Made by a program: the position numbers and the translations under genes. Source: JASGDN01 sp049841275 (lineage in GTDB: Bacteria; Chloroflexota; Chloroflexia; Thermomicrobiales; UBA6265). Taken from it: DNA of 64,000 nt. The stretch is from contig JASGDN010000038.1 of assembly GCA_049841275.1 (NCBI GenBank), forward strand, positions 33,172-97,171, given 5' to 3'. Of the stretch, positions 16,037 to 27,922 are shown in pieces (the first letter of the stretch is position 1; every line of letters starts with the position of its first letter). The notes beneath the pieces are model-generated. The model saw only the letters and a list, made by a program, of their open reading frames with translations. It was not told the DNA's origin and ran no database searches.

Positions 16037-16447
16037 ATGACGACAACGATGCTCTCCGGCCTTGGGGCCATCACCATCCTCGTGCGCGATCTCGACCGGG
16101 CGCGGCGATTCTACGCCGATGTCCTCGGTCTGAACGAGCTGTTCGCCGACGAGGTGTCCACTGGGTTCGATTTCGGCAACACCATCATCAACCTGCTCCA
16201 GGAGGGCGAGGGGCCGAACCTGATCGGCCCGGCGAAGGTTGCGGCAGTCGAGGATGGTGCCCGGTCGATGCTCACCATCTTCGTGAAGGACGCGGACGCC
16301 GCCATCGCCCTGCTTGCGGAGCGTGGGGTCACGCTGGTCAACGGACCGGTCGACCGGCCCTGGGGCATGCGGACCGCCTGCTTCGCCGATCCGGACGGCA
16401 CGATCTGGGAGATCGCCCAGCAGATTGGCGAGCCGGGTACCGCCTGA
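16037..16447 (+). CDS. VOC-family (glyoxalase/bleomycin-resistance) protein
   Basis: This 136-residue single-module VOC protein has the opening 'ITILVRDLDRARRFYADVLG' (beta-alpha), the middle strand 'FDFGNTIINLLQEGEG', and the closing 'GMRTACFADPDGTIWEIAQQ' with a Glu in the metal-ligand position. The first-strand residue is Thr/Leu instead of His, so metal binding is uncertain. Such proteins include dioxygenases, fosfomycin/bleomycin resistance proteins and epimerases; nothing distinguishes among them here. GAAGGG precedes the ATG. The polyol dehydrogenase gene starts 60 bases downstream and may be co-transcribed. Confidence 0.82.
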   Translation: MTTTMLSGLGAITILVRDLDRARRFYADVLGLNELFADEVSTGFDFGNTIINLLQEGEGPNLIGPAKVAAVEDGARSMLTIFVKDADAAIALLAERGVTLVNGPVDRPWGMRTACFADPDGTIWEIAQQIGEPGTA

Positions 16448-16507
16448 TTGCGTCCCGGACGGTATGATGCCCTTCGATTGCCACCGCACGAAGGAGCATC
16501 TCACCTC

Positions 16508-17995
16508 ATGACCGTCCATCCGCTCAACGCCCGGAATTTCGCCGCCATCGCCGCGTCGGGCATCCCCGTTCCGCAGTACGATCGCGCCGACCTCCGTGTC
16601 GGCATCGTCCATTTTGGCGTCGGCAACTTCCATCGCTCACACCAGGCGATGTACCTCGATCGCTTGATGAACGCATCCACCGGCCAGGCGCTCGACTGGG
16701 CGATCTGCGGGGTCGGTGTCCTACCGTCCGATGTCCGCATGCGCGACGTGCTGCGCACGCAGGATGGCCTCTACACGCTCGTCCTGAAATACCCGGACGG
16801 TCGCGAGGAGCCGCGTGTAATCGGCTCGATCGCGGAGTATCTCTTCGCGCCGGACGATCCGGAGGCGGTGATTGCCCGCCTTGCCGATCCCGCTGTGCGC
16901 ATTGTCTCCCTGACGGTGACGGAGGGCGGATATGCCGTGAACGATGCGACCGGCGCGTTCGATGCGACGCTTCCGGCCATTGCGGCGGATCTCGAACCGG
17001 ACGCCGTGCCGTCTACCGTCTTCGGCCTGGTGACCGCCGGCCTCGCTCGGCGACGCGCGGCAGGGGTTCCGCCGTTCACGATCATGTCGTGCGACAACAT
17101 GCAGGGGAACGGGCACGTCGCGCAGATCGCCTTCACGTCATTTGCGCGGCTCAAGGACCCGGGGCTCGGCGACTGGATCGCCGAGCATGTCGCCTTCCCG
17201 AACGCGATGGTGGACCGCATCACCCCCGCCACGACGGACGCCGACCGTGCCGAGGTGGCCGCGCGGTTCGGGATCGAGGATGGCTGGCCGGTGCTCTCGG
17301 AGTCGTTCGTGCAGTGGGTGCTGGAGGATCGGTTCCCGCTCGGGCGTCCTCCGTATGAGGGCGCGGGTGTGCAGGTGGTGGCGGACGTCGAGCCGTACGA
17401 ACTGATGAAGCTGCGTCTCCTGAATGCCAGCCATCAGGCAATGGCCTATCCCGGTATCCTCGCCGACCACACCTACGTCCACGAGGTCTGCCAGCAGCCG
17501 CTCTATGCGGATTTCCTGATGGACTATATGACCGAGGAGGGGACGCCGACATTGCTTCCGGTGCCGGGCATCGACCTTGACGCCTATCGCAAGGAGTTGA
17601 TCGTTCGATTCGCGAGCCCGGCCGTGCGCGATACGCTGTTGCGGCTGGCGTTCGATGCGTCGGAGCGCATCCCGAAGTTCCTGTTGCCGGTGGTGCGTGA
17701 CCGGTTGGCGGCGGGTGGCGACATCTCCCGGTCGGCACTGGTGATCGCAGCGTGGGCGGTTTACCTGGAAGGCCGGACGGAGGACGGAGCCCCGATCGAG
17801 ATCGCAGACCAGCGGCGGGAGATGCTGCAGGAGGCAGTTGGCCGCGAAGGTGACGACCCGCTCGCGTTCATCGGGCTACAGGAGGTCTTCGGCGACCTGG
17901 CGGCCGACGAGCGGTTCGTCGCGGCATACGAGGCGGCGCGTGCGTCGATCCGGGAGCGTGGCGCCGAAGGGGCGATTGCCGCGCTGTTGGCCTGA
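16508..17995 (+). CDS. Mannitol dehydrogenase-family polyol/hexuronate oxidoreductase
   Basis: This 495-residue NAD-dependent long-chain dehydrogenase has the N-terminal Rossmann motif 'GIVHFGVGNFHRSHQAMY' (residues about 33-50). The middle stretch 'TIMSCDNMQGNG' is typical of the MtlD/UxaB/UxuB family. The catalytic region 'LKLRLLNASHQAMAY' (Lys, Asn and His; here read 'ELMKLRLLNASHQ') lies near residue 300. It would interconvert a keto sugar or keto acid and a polyol, such as fructose/mannitol or fructuronate/mannonate; sequence alone does not decide. AAGGAG lies upstream of the ATG at 16508. The tannase-like gene follows after 19 bases, suggesting one transcript for plant-derived substrates. 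Confidence 0.88.
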   Translation: MTVHPLNARNFAAIAASGIPVPQYDRADLRVGIVHFGVGNFHRSHQAMYLDRLMNASTGQALDWAICGVGVLPSDVRMRDVLRTQDGLYTLVLKYPDGREEPRVIGSIAEYLFAPDDPEAVIARLADPAVRIVSLTVTEGGYAVNDATGAFDATLPAIAADLEPDAVPSTVFGLVTAGLARRRAAGVPPFTIMSCDNMQGNGHVAQIAFTSFARLKDPGLGDWIAEHVAFPNAMVDRITPATTDADRAEVAARFGIEDGWPVLSESFVQWVLEDRFPLGRPPYEGAGVQVVADVEPYELMKLRLLNASHQAMAYPGILADHTYVHEVCQQPLYADFLMDYMTEEGTPTLLPVPGIDLDAYRKELIVRFASPAVRDTLLRLAFDASERIPKFLLPVVRDRLAAGGDISRSALVIAAWAVYLEGRTEDGAPIEIADQRREMLQEAVGREGDDPLAFIGLQEVFGDLAADERFVAAYEAARASIRERGAEGAIAALLA

Positions 17996-18014
17996 TCGGG
18001 AGAGGGAACGCACG

Positions 18015-19463
18015 ATGACCGTCGCGCCAGACGCCTTTCTCATCGCCGCCCAGGCGGTGCAGGCAACCGACCTCGAACAGATTCCGGACGCACCGTCCGT
18101 CGTGGAGGCGGTGACGCTCGTCGACGCGAGCGCCGATCTGCCCGCGCATCTCGACGTCCGGGGCTGGACGGCGCCGCAGATCCGGTTCGCCCTGAAATTG
18201 CCGCTGCCGGATGCGTGGACCGGCCGTTTCCTCTTCATCGGCTGCGGCGGCCCGTGTGGCGTGGTCTACCCGGATGCGCTCGATCGTGGCTTGCGGGCGG
18301 GATTTGCGTCGGCGACCTGCGACGCCGGACACGCCGCCACGGCGTTCGGGTCGCTCTGGGCGTGGGGAAATGTCGATGCCGAGCGCGACTGGGCGTGGCG
18401 GAGCACCCATGTTGCCAGCATCGCGACGGCGGAAATCGCCCAGCGGATCTTCGGCCAGGCGATCGCGTGCCGATACTTTGCGGGCTCATCGACCGGCGGA
18501 CGGCAGGCGATGATTCACGCGCAGCGTTTTCCGCAGGACTTCGATGGCATTCTCGCCAACAGTCCGGGCCTGAACCCGATCTACATGTCGTTCACCTGGC
18601 CGTGGATGGGGCAGGTCCTGTTCGAGGCAGATGGCACACCGATCCTGAGCGCGGACGATGCCGTGCTCATCGCGCGGGAGGTCTTGCGGCAAGGCGACGC
18701 GCTGGATGGCATTCGCGATGGCATCATCAGCCGGCCGGAAGGATTTGTCCCAGACCTGTCGAACTTGCCGCTGGACGCTCGCAAGCGAGAGGTCATCCGC
18801 AAGCTGTACGCAGGGCCGGACGTGCAACCGGGACCGCGTGGGTTCACCGGCGTGCTTCCCGGTTCCGAGGGGCTGGGAGACTGGCAGACGCTCTTTGCCG
18901 GGTCGGACCTGCTCTTCCGGATCGCCCGCGGGCTTGTCCGCTACTCGGTCTACGACACGCCGCCGGGACCGTCCTTCCAGCTGGCAAGCTGGAAGCCAGA
19001 GGATTGGCCGCACGCCTTCTCGCACCACATCGCCGAGACGGGTGCCACCGATCCGGACCTCGATGCGTTCCGGGACAAGGGCGGCAAGCTGCTCGTGACC
19101 CAGCCGCTCGGCGATGCCTGGGTCGATCCGCATCACGCCATGTGGTATGCCGACGACCTCATCGAGCGATACGGCTCAGCCGAGGCTGTGGCTGCATTTG
19201 CCCGTCTCTTCATGATCCCGGGCAAGGGGCACAGCACCGGGTTCGGTCACTATGGACCAACCGACGACACCCTTGCGGGGCTGGTTGCCTGGGTGGAGGA
19301 CGGCGTTGTACCCGAGCGCCTTGTCATTTCGTATGCAGAACGCTCGGACCTCGGCCTGCCTGCGTTCTCACGACCAGTCTTCCCGTATCCGGCGCGTGCG
19401 GAATGGGACGGCGACGGAGACTGGAGCGATCCGGGACGGTTCGTTCCGGTCGGGGTGGTGTGA
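18015..19463 (+). CDS. Tannase/feruloyl esterase-family hydrolase
   Basis: This 482-residue serine hydrolase of the tannase family is smaller than many exported members and has no signal peptide. The nucleophile elbow 'AGSSTGGRQAMIHAQRFPQD' is near residues 156-175, followed by 'FDGILANSPGLN'. The acid residue lies in 'QPLGDAWVDP' and the catalytic His in 'PGKGHSTGFG'. The Cys pair that flanks the catalytic residues in fungal tannases is not conserved at the same places. Family activity is hydrolysis of gallate or hydroxycinnamate esters from plant material. The ATG at 18015 follows GGGAGAGGG. It lies 19 bases after the polyol dehydrogenase, in a probable operon. Confidence 0.85.
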   Translation: MTVAPDAFLIAAQAVQATDLEQIPDAPSVVEAVTLVDASADLPAHLDVRGWTAPQIRFALKLPLPDAWTGRFLFIGCGGPCGVVYPDALDRGLRAGFASATCDAGHAATAFGSLWAWGNVDAERDWAWRSTHVASIATAEIAQRIFGQAIACRYFAGSSTGGRQAMIHAQRFPQDFDGILANSPGLNPIYMSFTWPWMGQVLFEADGTPILSADDAVLIAREVLRQGDALDGIRDGIISRPEGFVPDLSNLPLDARKREVIRKLYAGPDVQPGPRGFTGVLPGSEGLGDWQTLFAGSDLLFRIARGLVRYSVYDTPPGPSFQLASWKPEDWPHAFSHHIAETGATDPDLDAFRDKGGKLLVTQPLGDAWVDPHHAMWYADDLIERYGSAEAVAAFARLFMIPGKGHSTGFGHYGPTDDTLAGLVAWVEDGVVPERLVISYAERSDLGLPAFSRPVFPYPARAEWDGDGDWSDPGRFVPVGVV

Positions 19464-19519
19464 GTCTCGGAACGCAGTCCGAATCATGCACTAACCTGGA
19501 GCGCAGGTGTTCAAAGTCG

Positions 19520-20716
19520 TTACACGATTGCCTCGCCATCGCGGGCGGTGATGCGCCCGGCCTTCATCACGAGGTGACGGGTCGGGCGGCTGATGACCGC
19601 CTCGACGTGCGTCTCGCCATCGACGAGGGAGAGATCCGCCGTCGCACCGACCGTGAGGCCGAAGTCCGCCACGCGCATGACGTCGGCGCCGCCGGTCGTG
19701 GCGATCCGGATCAGTTCCTCGATGTCGGCGTCCTTCCGCAGGTTGTTGCGGTAGGCCATGATGAAGATGCGCTCCAGCATGTCTGGCGTGTTGAGCGGTC
19801 CCCAGGCGTCGCGGATACCGTCGTTGCCGGTACACATGCGGACCCCGGCGGCGCGGACGCGCTTGATCTCCGGGATCGGCCGCAGGCCGCCTGGCGCGTG
19901 GCTCATGATCGCGATGTCGTTGTCCAGGATCTGTTCGATGAGGCGGTCGAACCGGGCGTCGTCGACGCTGCCGAGGGCGATGGCGTGGCTGATGACCACA
20001 CGCCCTTGGTAGCCGAGCGCCTTCGTGCGGTCGGCGATCAACTCGATTGCGAAGGCGCCGAGCTCGCCCGGTTCGTGCAGATGGATGTCGATGTCCACAT
20101 CGTATTTCGTCGCCAGACCGAAGATCGTATCGAGGTGTTTCACCGGGTCGCGGTCGATGGCGGACGGATCGAGGCCGCCCATCACATCGGCGCCGTCCTT
20201 CAGCGCCTGTTCCAACAGGTCGACCGTGCCGGGCCGGACGAGCATGCCGCTCTGGGGGAAGGCGACGATCTGGATCGTGAGGGCGTCCTTCAATTCTTCT
20301 TGCGTGCGGCAGACGCCCTCGAAGCCGGCCAGGCCGATCTCGGTATCGATATCGACGTGCGTGCGGATGTGCGTGGTGCCGGTCGCGATGGCCTTCTTCG
20401 CGTGCTGGGTCGACTGCTGGTGCGCGTCGATGTGCATCTGGCGGCGCAATGCCCGTTCGTTCTCGATGATCGCGAGCAAGTTGGGCGGCACGTCGTTGCG
20501 ATACCATCCGAGCCCCATCAGGGTCTTGTCCATGTGCGTATGCGCGTCGACCAGGCCGGGGAAGAGCAGGCGGTTGCCGCCGTCGATGATCTCGGCATCG
20601 GGCGAGGCCAGCTGGCGGGCATTCGGACCGATGGCGGCGATGCGGCCTTCGCGGATCAGCACGTCCGAGGTGTCGGCGTCGAGGGGGCGGACATCGAGGA
20701 TGACGGTATGGGTCAT
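19520..20716 (-). CDS. Cytosine deaminase-like amidohydrolase
   Basis: This 398-residue metal-dependent amidohydrolase has metal ligands 'VDAHTHMDK' (near residue 60), 'DIHLHEPG' (near 190), 'VVISHAIAL' (near 220) and the catalytic Asp in 'CTGNDGIRDAWGP' (near 280). These motifs and the domain order match the CodA/cytosine deaminase and related N-isopropylammelide/atrazine hydrolase subgroup. It may therefore deaminate cytosine, isocytosine or a similar ring. The composite domain closes with 'DLSLVDGETHVEAVISRP'. I use the ATG at 20714-20716 although a GTG three codons earlier is possible. It is 118 bases downstream of the deacetylase gene on the same strand. Substrate is unproved. Confidence 0.85.
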   Translation of the reverse strand: MTHTVILDVRPLDADTSDVLIREGRIAAIGPNARQLASPDAEIIDGGNRLLFPGLVDAHTHMDKTLMGLGWYRNDVPPNLLAIIENERALRRQMHIDAHQQSTQHAKKAIATGTTHIRTHVDIDTEIGLAGFEGVCRTQEELKDALTIQIVAFPQSGMLVRPGTVDLLEQALKDGADVMGGLDPSAIDRDPVKHLDTIFGLATKYDVDIDIHLHEPGELGAFAIELIADRTKALGYQGRVVISHAIALGSVDDARFDRLIEQILDNDIAIMSHAPGGLRPIPEIKRVRAAGVRMCTGNDGIRDAWGPLNTPDMLERIFIMAYRNNLRKDADIEELIRIATTGGADVMRVADFGLTVGATADLSLVDGETHVEAVISRPTRHLVMKAGRITARDGEAIV

Positions 20717-20833
20717 GGGATGCACATCCTTCTGGTGTCGTGCGATCGCGTGGACAGGACGCTCGCCACGGTGACGAGGCCTACCCGTTCACGTCAGGTC
20801 TGGTCAGCGGTGAGCGCTGGAGCGGGCACGGAA

Positions 20834-22510
20834 TCAGCCCGGAATCGTGAGGTAGGTCGCCGACATCCAGCCGTCGCGGCCGCCGCACCGTACCGGCGCC
20901 CACCCACCGTTCACAGTGCCGCGCAGTTCGACTCGCGTCCCCTCTGCCACGGCGGTGATGACGCTCCCGGATGCACTGGCGGTGCTTCGGCAGTTCAGGC
21001 CGAGCCCGCTCGTATTGGAGACGCGGCCATACGTCGCCGTCGGCGGTGTGGTTGGTGAGACGGTTGGACGTGGCGTGACCGGTGGCGCAGTCGGGGTCGG
21101 CGTGGGCGCGGTGGAGAGCGTCAGGTAGTCGCCTGATGCCCAGCCATCGCGGTTCGCACAGCGGATCGGGACCCAGCCGTTCATCGACGCACTGCGAACG
21201 GGCACGCGCGTGCCTTCCGGCAGGTCCGTGATGATCGCATAGCTTGTCCCCGCGCCGGTACGGCAGCGAAGCGATGTTCCACCGGTGCCGGTCACCGTTG
21301 CGGTCTGGCCGGACGGCGCCGTGGCGGTTGGTGATGGTGTGACTAGCGGGATGGTCGGTGTTGGCGTTCGCGTGGGAGGAACAGTTGGCGGCGGAGTGGC
21401 GACGGGCGTTGCCTGAAGGTAGGAGGCTGACGCCCATCCCTTCTGCGAGCCGCAGATGACGGGATACCAGCCGTTGAAGACCTTCCCTCGGAGCATGATC
21501 CGCTGGCCCTCGGTGAACTGGCCGATGATCGCGCCGCTGGCAGAAGGATTCGCGCGGCAGCGCAGGCCATCGCCTCCTGTCCCGCTGGTAGGCCAGGTCG
21601 GTATCACGGGTGGCGAGCAGGCTTCCATCAGGCCGGGAACGGTCGAGAGTTCGTATCCCTGTGCGCGCAGGGCGTCGATGATGCGCGGAAGGGCGCGTGC
21701 GGTCGAGGTCGCGGTGGCAGGGCCGTCGAGATGGAACTCGACGATGGCGCCGGGGTAGACGCCGTTCATCACCCGGGCATAGACCCCCTGTTCGGTGGCG
21801 GTGGAATCGTAGTCGGCGGCAGAGACTGCCCAGCCGATCGGCAGGAGCCCGAGCCTGGCGACGATGCGGCGCACGCGGAGATCGATATCCGCGGCGTAAG
21901 GGGTCATGTATTCAGCGATCGGATGTCCGATGACCGCCTCGATTGCGGCTTTCGAGTTCAGCATTTCATCGCGCACGCCGCTATCGGTCATGCTCGTGAG
22001 GACTTCGCGTCGATCGCCATGGGTGCCGATCGCGAATCCAGCGGCGTCGAGCTGGCGCAGGTAGTCGGGATAGGTTCTTGCCCACCATCCCATGGGGAAC
22101 ATCGTGGCGGGGGCTGCCTTCTGGATCAGTGTGGAGAGGACGGTCTGGGACGGGGGATTCTCGATGCCGATGTTGAAGATGAGGGCGACTCGATTGCAGG
22201 AGACATCGCCTTCGCGGAACCACGGGTCGTCGCTGCCGCGGTCGAGGAAGTTCGCGTAGACGTAGCCGGTGCTACCCTCCCACACGACGGGAAGAAAACC
22301 GTTCGCCGCATTGCCAGTGACGTTCAGGTTTGCACCGAGTTCCGCGTTGCCGATCACTGGGCAATCGAGGCGTGCGCAGGAGCGGACGTTCACGAGCGAG
22401 CCGGCGGTCACCGTGGCGGAGGCCGCACCGGCCGGTATCGGGCCGAGCGTGGTCGCAACGAGCAGGACGACGAGGAGCAGGCGAACGAATGCGAGCGGGA
22501 AGCGGGACAC
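20834..22510 (-). CDS. Secreted polysaccharide deacetylase with four bacterial SH3 repeats
   Basis: This 558-residue exported protein starts at a GTG (22508-22510), preceded at seven bases by GGAGG, and has a signal peptide ending near 'IPAGAASA'. An SH3b repeat (residues about 38-95, with Cys in 'VRSCARLDCPVIG') is followed by a NodB-like deacetylase domain (about 110-295: 'NRVALIFNIGI', 'IGTHGDRREVLTS', 'AEYMTPYAADI', 'IVEFHLDGPAT') and then three more SH3b repeats joined by Thr/Pro linkers. It may remove acetyl groups from peptidoglycan or a surface glycan, with SH3 repeats anchoring it to the wall. The usual Asp-Asp-His metal triad is altered ('NIGI' in place of 'DDG'), so activity is uncertain. 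Confidence 0.8.
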   Translation of the reverse strand: MSRFPLAFVRLLLVVLLVATTLGPIPAGAASATVTAGSLVNVRSCARLDCPVIGNAELGANLNVTGNAANGFLPVVWEGSTGYVYANFLDRGSDDPWFREGDVSCNRVALIFNIGIENPPSQTVLSTLIQKAAPATMFPMGWWARTYPDYLRQLDAAGFAIGTHGDRREVLTSMTDSGVRDEMLNSKAAIEAVIGHPIAEYMTPYAADIDLRVRRIVARLGLLPIGWAVSAADYDSTATEQGVYARVMNGVYPGAIVEFHLDGPATATSTARALPRIIDALRAQGYELSTVPGLMEACSPPVIPTWPTSGTGGDGLRCRANPSASGAIIGQFTEGQRIMLRGKVFNGWYPVICGSQKGWASASYLQATPVATPPPTVPPTRTPTPTIPLVTPSPTATAPSGQTATVTGTGGTSLRCRTGAGTSYAIITDLPEGTRVPVRSASMNGWVPIRCANRDGWASGDYLTLSTAPTPTPTAPPVTPRPTVSPTTPPTATYGRVSNTSGLGLNCRSTASASGSVITAVAEGTRVELRGTVNGGWAPVRCGGRDGWMSATYLTIPG

Positions 22511-22604
22511 GCGGGAGCCTCCTCGTCGGGTGGGCACGAATGGCCGGACTCGGACTCGGACGCGGAGGGAGGGCGGGGCAGGGTGCGCGACCGGAATGAT
22601 GGTC

Positions 22605-22634
22605 ATCCTAGGCAATGCATGTGACATCCGTCAA
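22605..22634 (-). promoter_or_regulatory. Promoter for the polysaccharide deacetylase gene
   Basis: Minus-strand TTGACG (22629-22634) and TAGGAT (22605-22610) with an 18-base spacer. The predicted leader to the GTG start is about 90 bases and contains the strong GGAGG site. Confidence 0.5.
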
Positions 22635-22744
22635 TACTTGCGCGGGGTAAGTGGCCCGTTCGTTCGCGGAATGGCGGCCCCGAGCTGTGTCTGGTTGTCT
22701 TGTATGGGTGCGTAGGGGCTGGCATCGAATTCCGATTGGTCACC

Positions 22745-22778
22745 AAAACCGCCGGAGGGATGTCCCTCCGGCGGTTTT
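22745..22778. terminator. Bidirectional hairpin terminator downstream of lon
   Basis: Perfect 16-bp stem closed by AAAA/TTTT (AAAACCGCCGGAGGGA with 22763-22778), 28 bases beyond the lon stop. The A/T ends supply a short U-run in both directions, making it the most classical intrinsic terminator in the window. Confidence 0.8.
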
Positions 22779-22805
22779 GACGTTGGCTGGATCGTGGTCC
22801 GGTGC

Positions 22806-25697
<2,892 letters not shown>

Positions 25698-26093
25698 GGT
25701 GGATGTATCTCGACTTTCATCTGATGATCGTGGCCGCGCTCGGCAGTCGTCGCATTGGCGACCTTGCGAAGCTGCGTCATCGTCGTGCGAGGAGAAGGGA
25801 CGGCACGCCGATCGGCTCCGGTGTGTGGGGGCCTGTCATGCGGCGGGGCGACCTTGCCCTGAACGACGAACGGACGACTGTCGCCTCCGGATGGCTCGGT
25901 TCTCCGAGACGTGGATGACGTACGGTGCGTCCGATTCCGTTCCATTATAGGCGGTTTGTCGACCGGGACGCCTCGCCATTCGGGCCGGATAGCTGGGCCA
26001 TCATCGCCCGGAACGGGTTGGTTGCCGGCGGTTCCTGCGTTATGGTTCGGTGCAATCGATTCCATTTCGAACGAACAGGGAGCAGGTGCCAGC
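25698..26093. promoter_or_regulatory. Divergent lon / DUF4185 intergenic region
   Basis: This is a 396-base gap. Toward lon, a perfect minus-strand -10 TATAAT lies at 25944-25949, but no convincing -35 and no CIRCE or HAIR heat-shock operator is visible, so the lon leader would be about 240 bases. Toward the DUF4185 gene, TTGGTT (26018-26023) and TATGGT (26041-26046) with a 17-base spacer form a reasonable promoter. I see no further gene in the stretch. Confidence 0.45.
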
Positions 26094-27221
26094 ATGCCGC
26101 GACGCACGACGGTGAACGACGAGACCCCGGATGCCAATGTGGAAGGCGCCATCGTCGATCGGCGAGGATTGCTCCGGTGGTCGGCGGCTGGTGCGGTCGC
26201 GCTCGGGGCAGGAATGCCGGATGAAACGTTTGCTGCCCCTGCGACGCCGGCGGCGTCACCCGGTACGGCGTTGCCTGACCTCCCGGTGGAGCAGGTCGCG
26301 ATCCTGACGGGCGACGATCCGGCGGCGACCAACCAGACCGGCGCGCGGTGGGAGGTGTTCGGCACCGATCTCGGCAGCAGCTTCCGATACAAGGACCAGA
26401 CGTACCTGGTCTTCGGGGATACCTTCGGCGAGTACAAGCACGACTGGCGCAGCAACGTGCTCGGCGTCTCGACGGACGACGATCCATCCGATGGCGTGAT
26501 GATCGACCGCATGATCGAGGATGCGTCGGGCCACGCGAAGGAGGTCCTGGCTTCGCGCAAGGTCGATAACGACGAGATGACCGTGATCCCGACCTATGGC
26601 GTGGCGGTGGGGGACCGGCTCGTTCTCCACTACATGTCGGTGAAGCACTGGGGCGAGCCGGGTCATTGGGATCTCGGGGCGGCCGGATTCGCGTACTCGG
26701 ACGATGCGGGCGAGACGTGGACGAAGGACCCGGATGCCATGCTGCCCGGCGACACGAATTGGGGACAGGTCGCGATCGAGGAACACGAGGGGTATCTCTA
26801 CCTCTTCGGCATTCCGGGTGGGCGGTATGGCGACCTGAAGCTGGCTCGCGTCGTGCCGGATGCCTTGCTCGACCTTGGGGCGTGGACGTACTGGACCGGT
26901 TCCGGCTGGGTGTCGGACGCGGAGCAGGCGACGGTGCTCGTGCATGGTCCTGTGGGGGAGCTTTCGGTGCGGTGGAACTCCCATTACCGTCGCTGGCTGA
27001 TGATGTATCTGATCGACGACGCGGGGGTGATCGTGGTGCGCACAGCGCCGGATCTCACCGGGCCGTGGGGCGACGCCCGGGTGGTGGTGCGGTCCACGGA
27101 CTATCCGGCGTTGTACGCGCCGTTCATCTATCCGACCTGGAACGATGGGCCGGACATCTGGTTCAACATGTCCATGTTCGGTCCGTATAACGTCTTCCTG
27201 ATGCGGACCTCACTGGAATAG
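26094..27221 (+). CDS. Tat-exported DUF4185-domain protein
   Basis: This 375-residue protein carries a twin-arginine-like signal ('VDRRGLLRWSAAGAVALGAG', residues about 21-40) followed by an Ala/Thr/Pro linker. The body is a five-bladed-propeller-like DUF4185 domain: 'FRYKDQTYLVFGDTFGE', 'VLHYMSVKHWG', 'YSDDAGETWTKDP', 'RWNSHYRRWLMMYL' and the closing 'NMSMFGPYNVFLMRTSL'. Such domains are found in secreted glycan-active or glycan-binding proteins; no catalytic residues can be assigned. The ATG at 26094 follows AGGGAGCAGG. It is monocistronic and divergent from lon, with its own promoter about 50 bases upstream. Confidence 0.8.
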   Translation: MPRRTTVNDETPDANVEGAIVDRRGLLRWSAAGAVALGAGMPDETFAAPATPAASPGTALPDLPVEQVAILTGDDPAATNQTGARWEVFGTDLGSSFRYKDQTYLVFGDTFGEYKHDWRSNVLGVSTDDDPSDGVMIDRMIEDASGHAKEVLASRKVDNDEMTVIPTYGVAVGDRLVLHYMSVKHWGEPGHWDLGAAGFAYSDDAGETWTKDPDAMLPGDTNWGQVAIEEHEGYLYLFGIPGGRYGDLKLARVVPDALLDLGAWTYWTGSGWVSDAEQATVLVHGPVGELSVRWNSHYRRWLMMYLIDDAGVIVVRTAPDLTGPWGDARVVVRSTDYPALYAPFIYPTWNDGPDIWFNMSMFGPYNVFLMRTSLE

Positions 27222-27374
27222 CCCGTCCGTATGGTCTACCGCTGCCAGCAAGTGCATCATCGACGCCGACGGTTTGGCAAACAATGCCTATAGTCAAATA
27301 GTGTGATAGCCTTCAGGCGAGGATGCGATCGTTCGCCGAACGATCTGGCGTCGTGGGTCACTGAGGCAGCAGCG

Positions 27375-27614
27375 ATGGATGAAGACGGATATACGCCGAG
27401 TTGGCTTGGGCTTGTGGTGCAATGCCATAGATGCCGCGTCATCTTCAGCCTCGACCGCGACAGCGAGGTGATGGAGATCCGGAAGGTTGGCTCCTTCGCA
27501 CACGGGTCCATCGGTGTCATGTGTCCGGCATGCGGCTGCCGCCTGGTTGTGCGCTACGACGGACGAGTGGTTGTTCTCGCTGATGGCCGGTTGATGCCCA
27601 CCCCGAGCTTCTAG
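27375..27614 (+). CDS. Small zinc-ribbon-like protein of unknown function
   Basis: This probable 79-residue protein has two Cys pairs, 'QCHRCR' (near residue 21) and 'MCPACGC' (near residue 57), which could bind one Zn2+ in a ribbon. 'VFSL'-like strands and a second beta unit 'RLVVRYDGRVVVLADGR' follow. The ATG at 27375 has GAGG at eight bases; a longer GTG start at 27303 has no ribosome site. Codon use is less GC-biased than its neighbours. I do not recognise a named family, and the gene could be spurious, but the paired Cys pattern argues for reality. Confidence 0.5.
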   Translation: MDEDGYTPSWLGLVVQCHRCRVIFSLDRDSEVMEIRKVGSFAHGSIGVMCPACGCRLVVRYDGRVVVLADGRLMPTPSF

Positions 27615-27922
27615 CCATTTCCCCGCTACACGCTATGCCGGCTTCGTTGGGTACGGTCCAGGGTCTGCGGCCTGGGGAGCGACCCCATCCTGCCGAGGAA
27701 GCGGATTCGCGACGTGCTTCTGGACGCCCACGACGAGATGCGCGGCGTTCCATCCCATGTATTGGAGTCTGAATCGGGTATCGCGTCACGAAATAGCCGA
27801 CTATATTAGTAAGACATCGAAAAAAAACGATATGATGGCTGCATGAACATGCGCTGCCTGCATCCTTTGAAGGCAGCAGTGGTGTGGTTGTCCCGGTCTT
27901 CCTGTGCAACGAAGGAGTTCAT
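27615..27922 (+). promoter_or_regulatory. AT-rich leader with candidate promoter and operator for the XRE-FecB gene
   Basis: This 308-base stretch has lower GC than the rest and no convincing gene. A -10 box TATGAT is at 27831-27836. Directly after it, GCATG-AA-CATGC (27841-27852) is an inverted repeat that would overlap the transcription start, a plausible operator for the XRE domain encoded downstream. A 7-bp hairpin (27853-27859 with 27871-27877) follows in the leader. No good -35 is visible. Confidence 0.4.
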
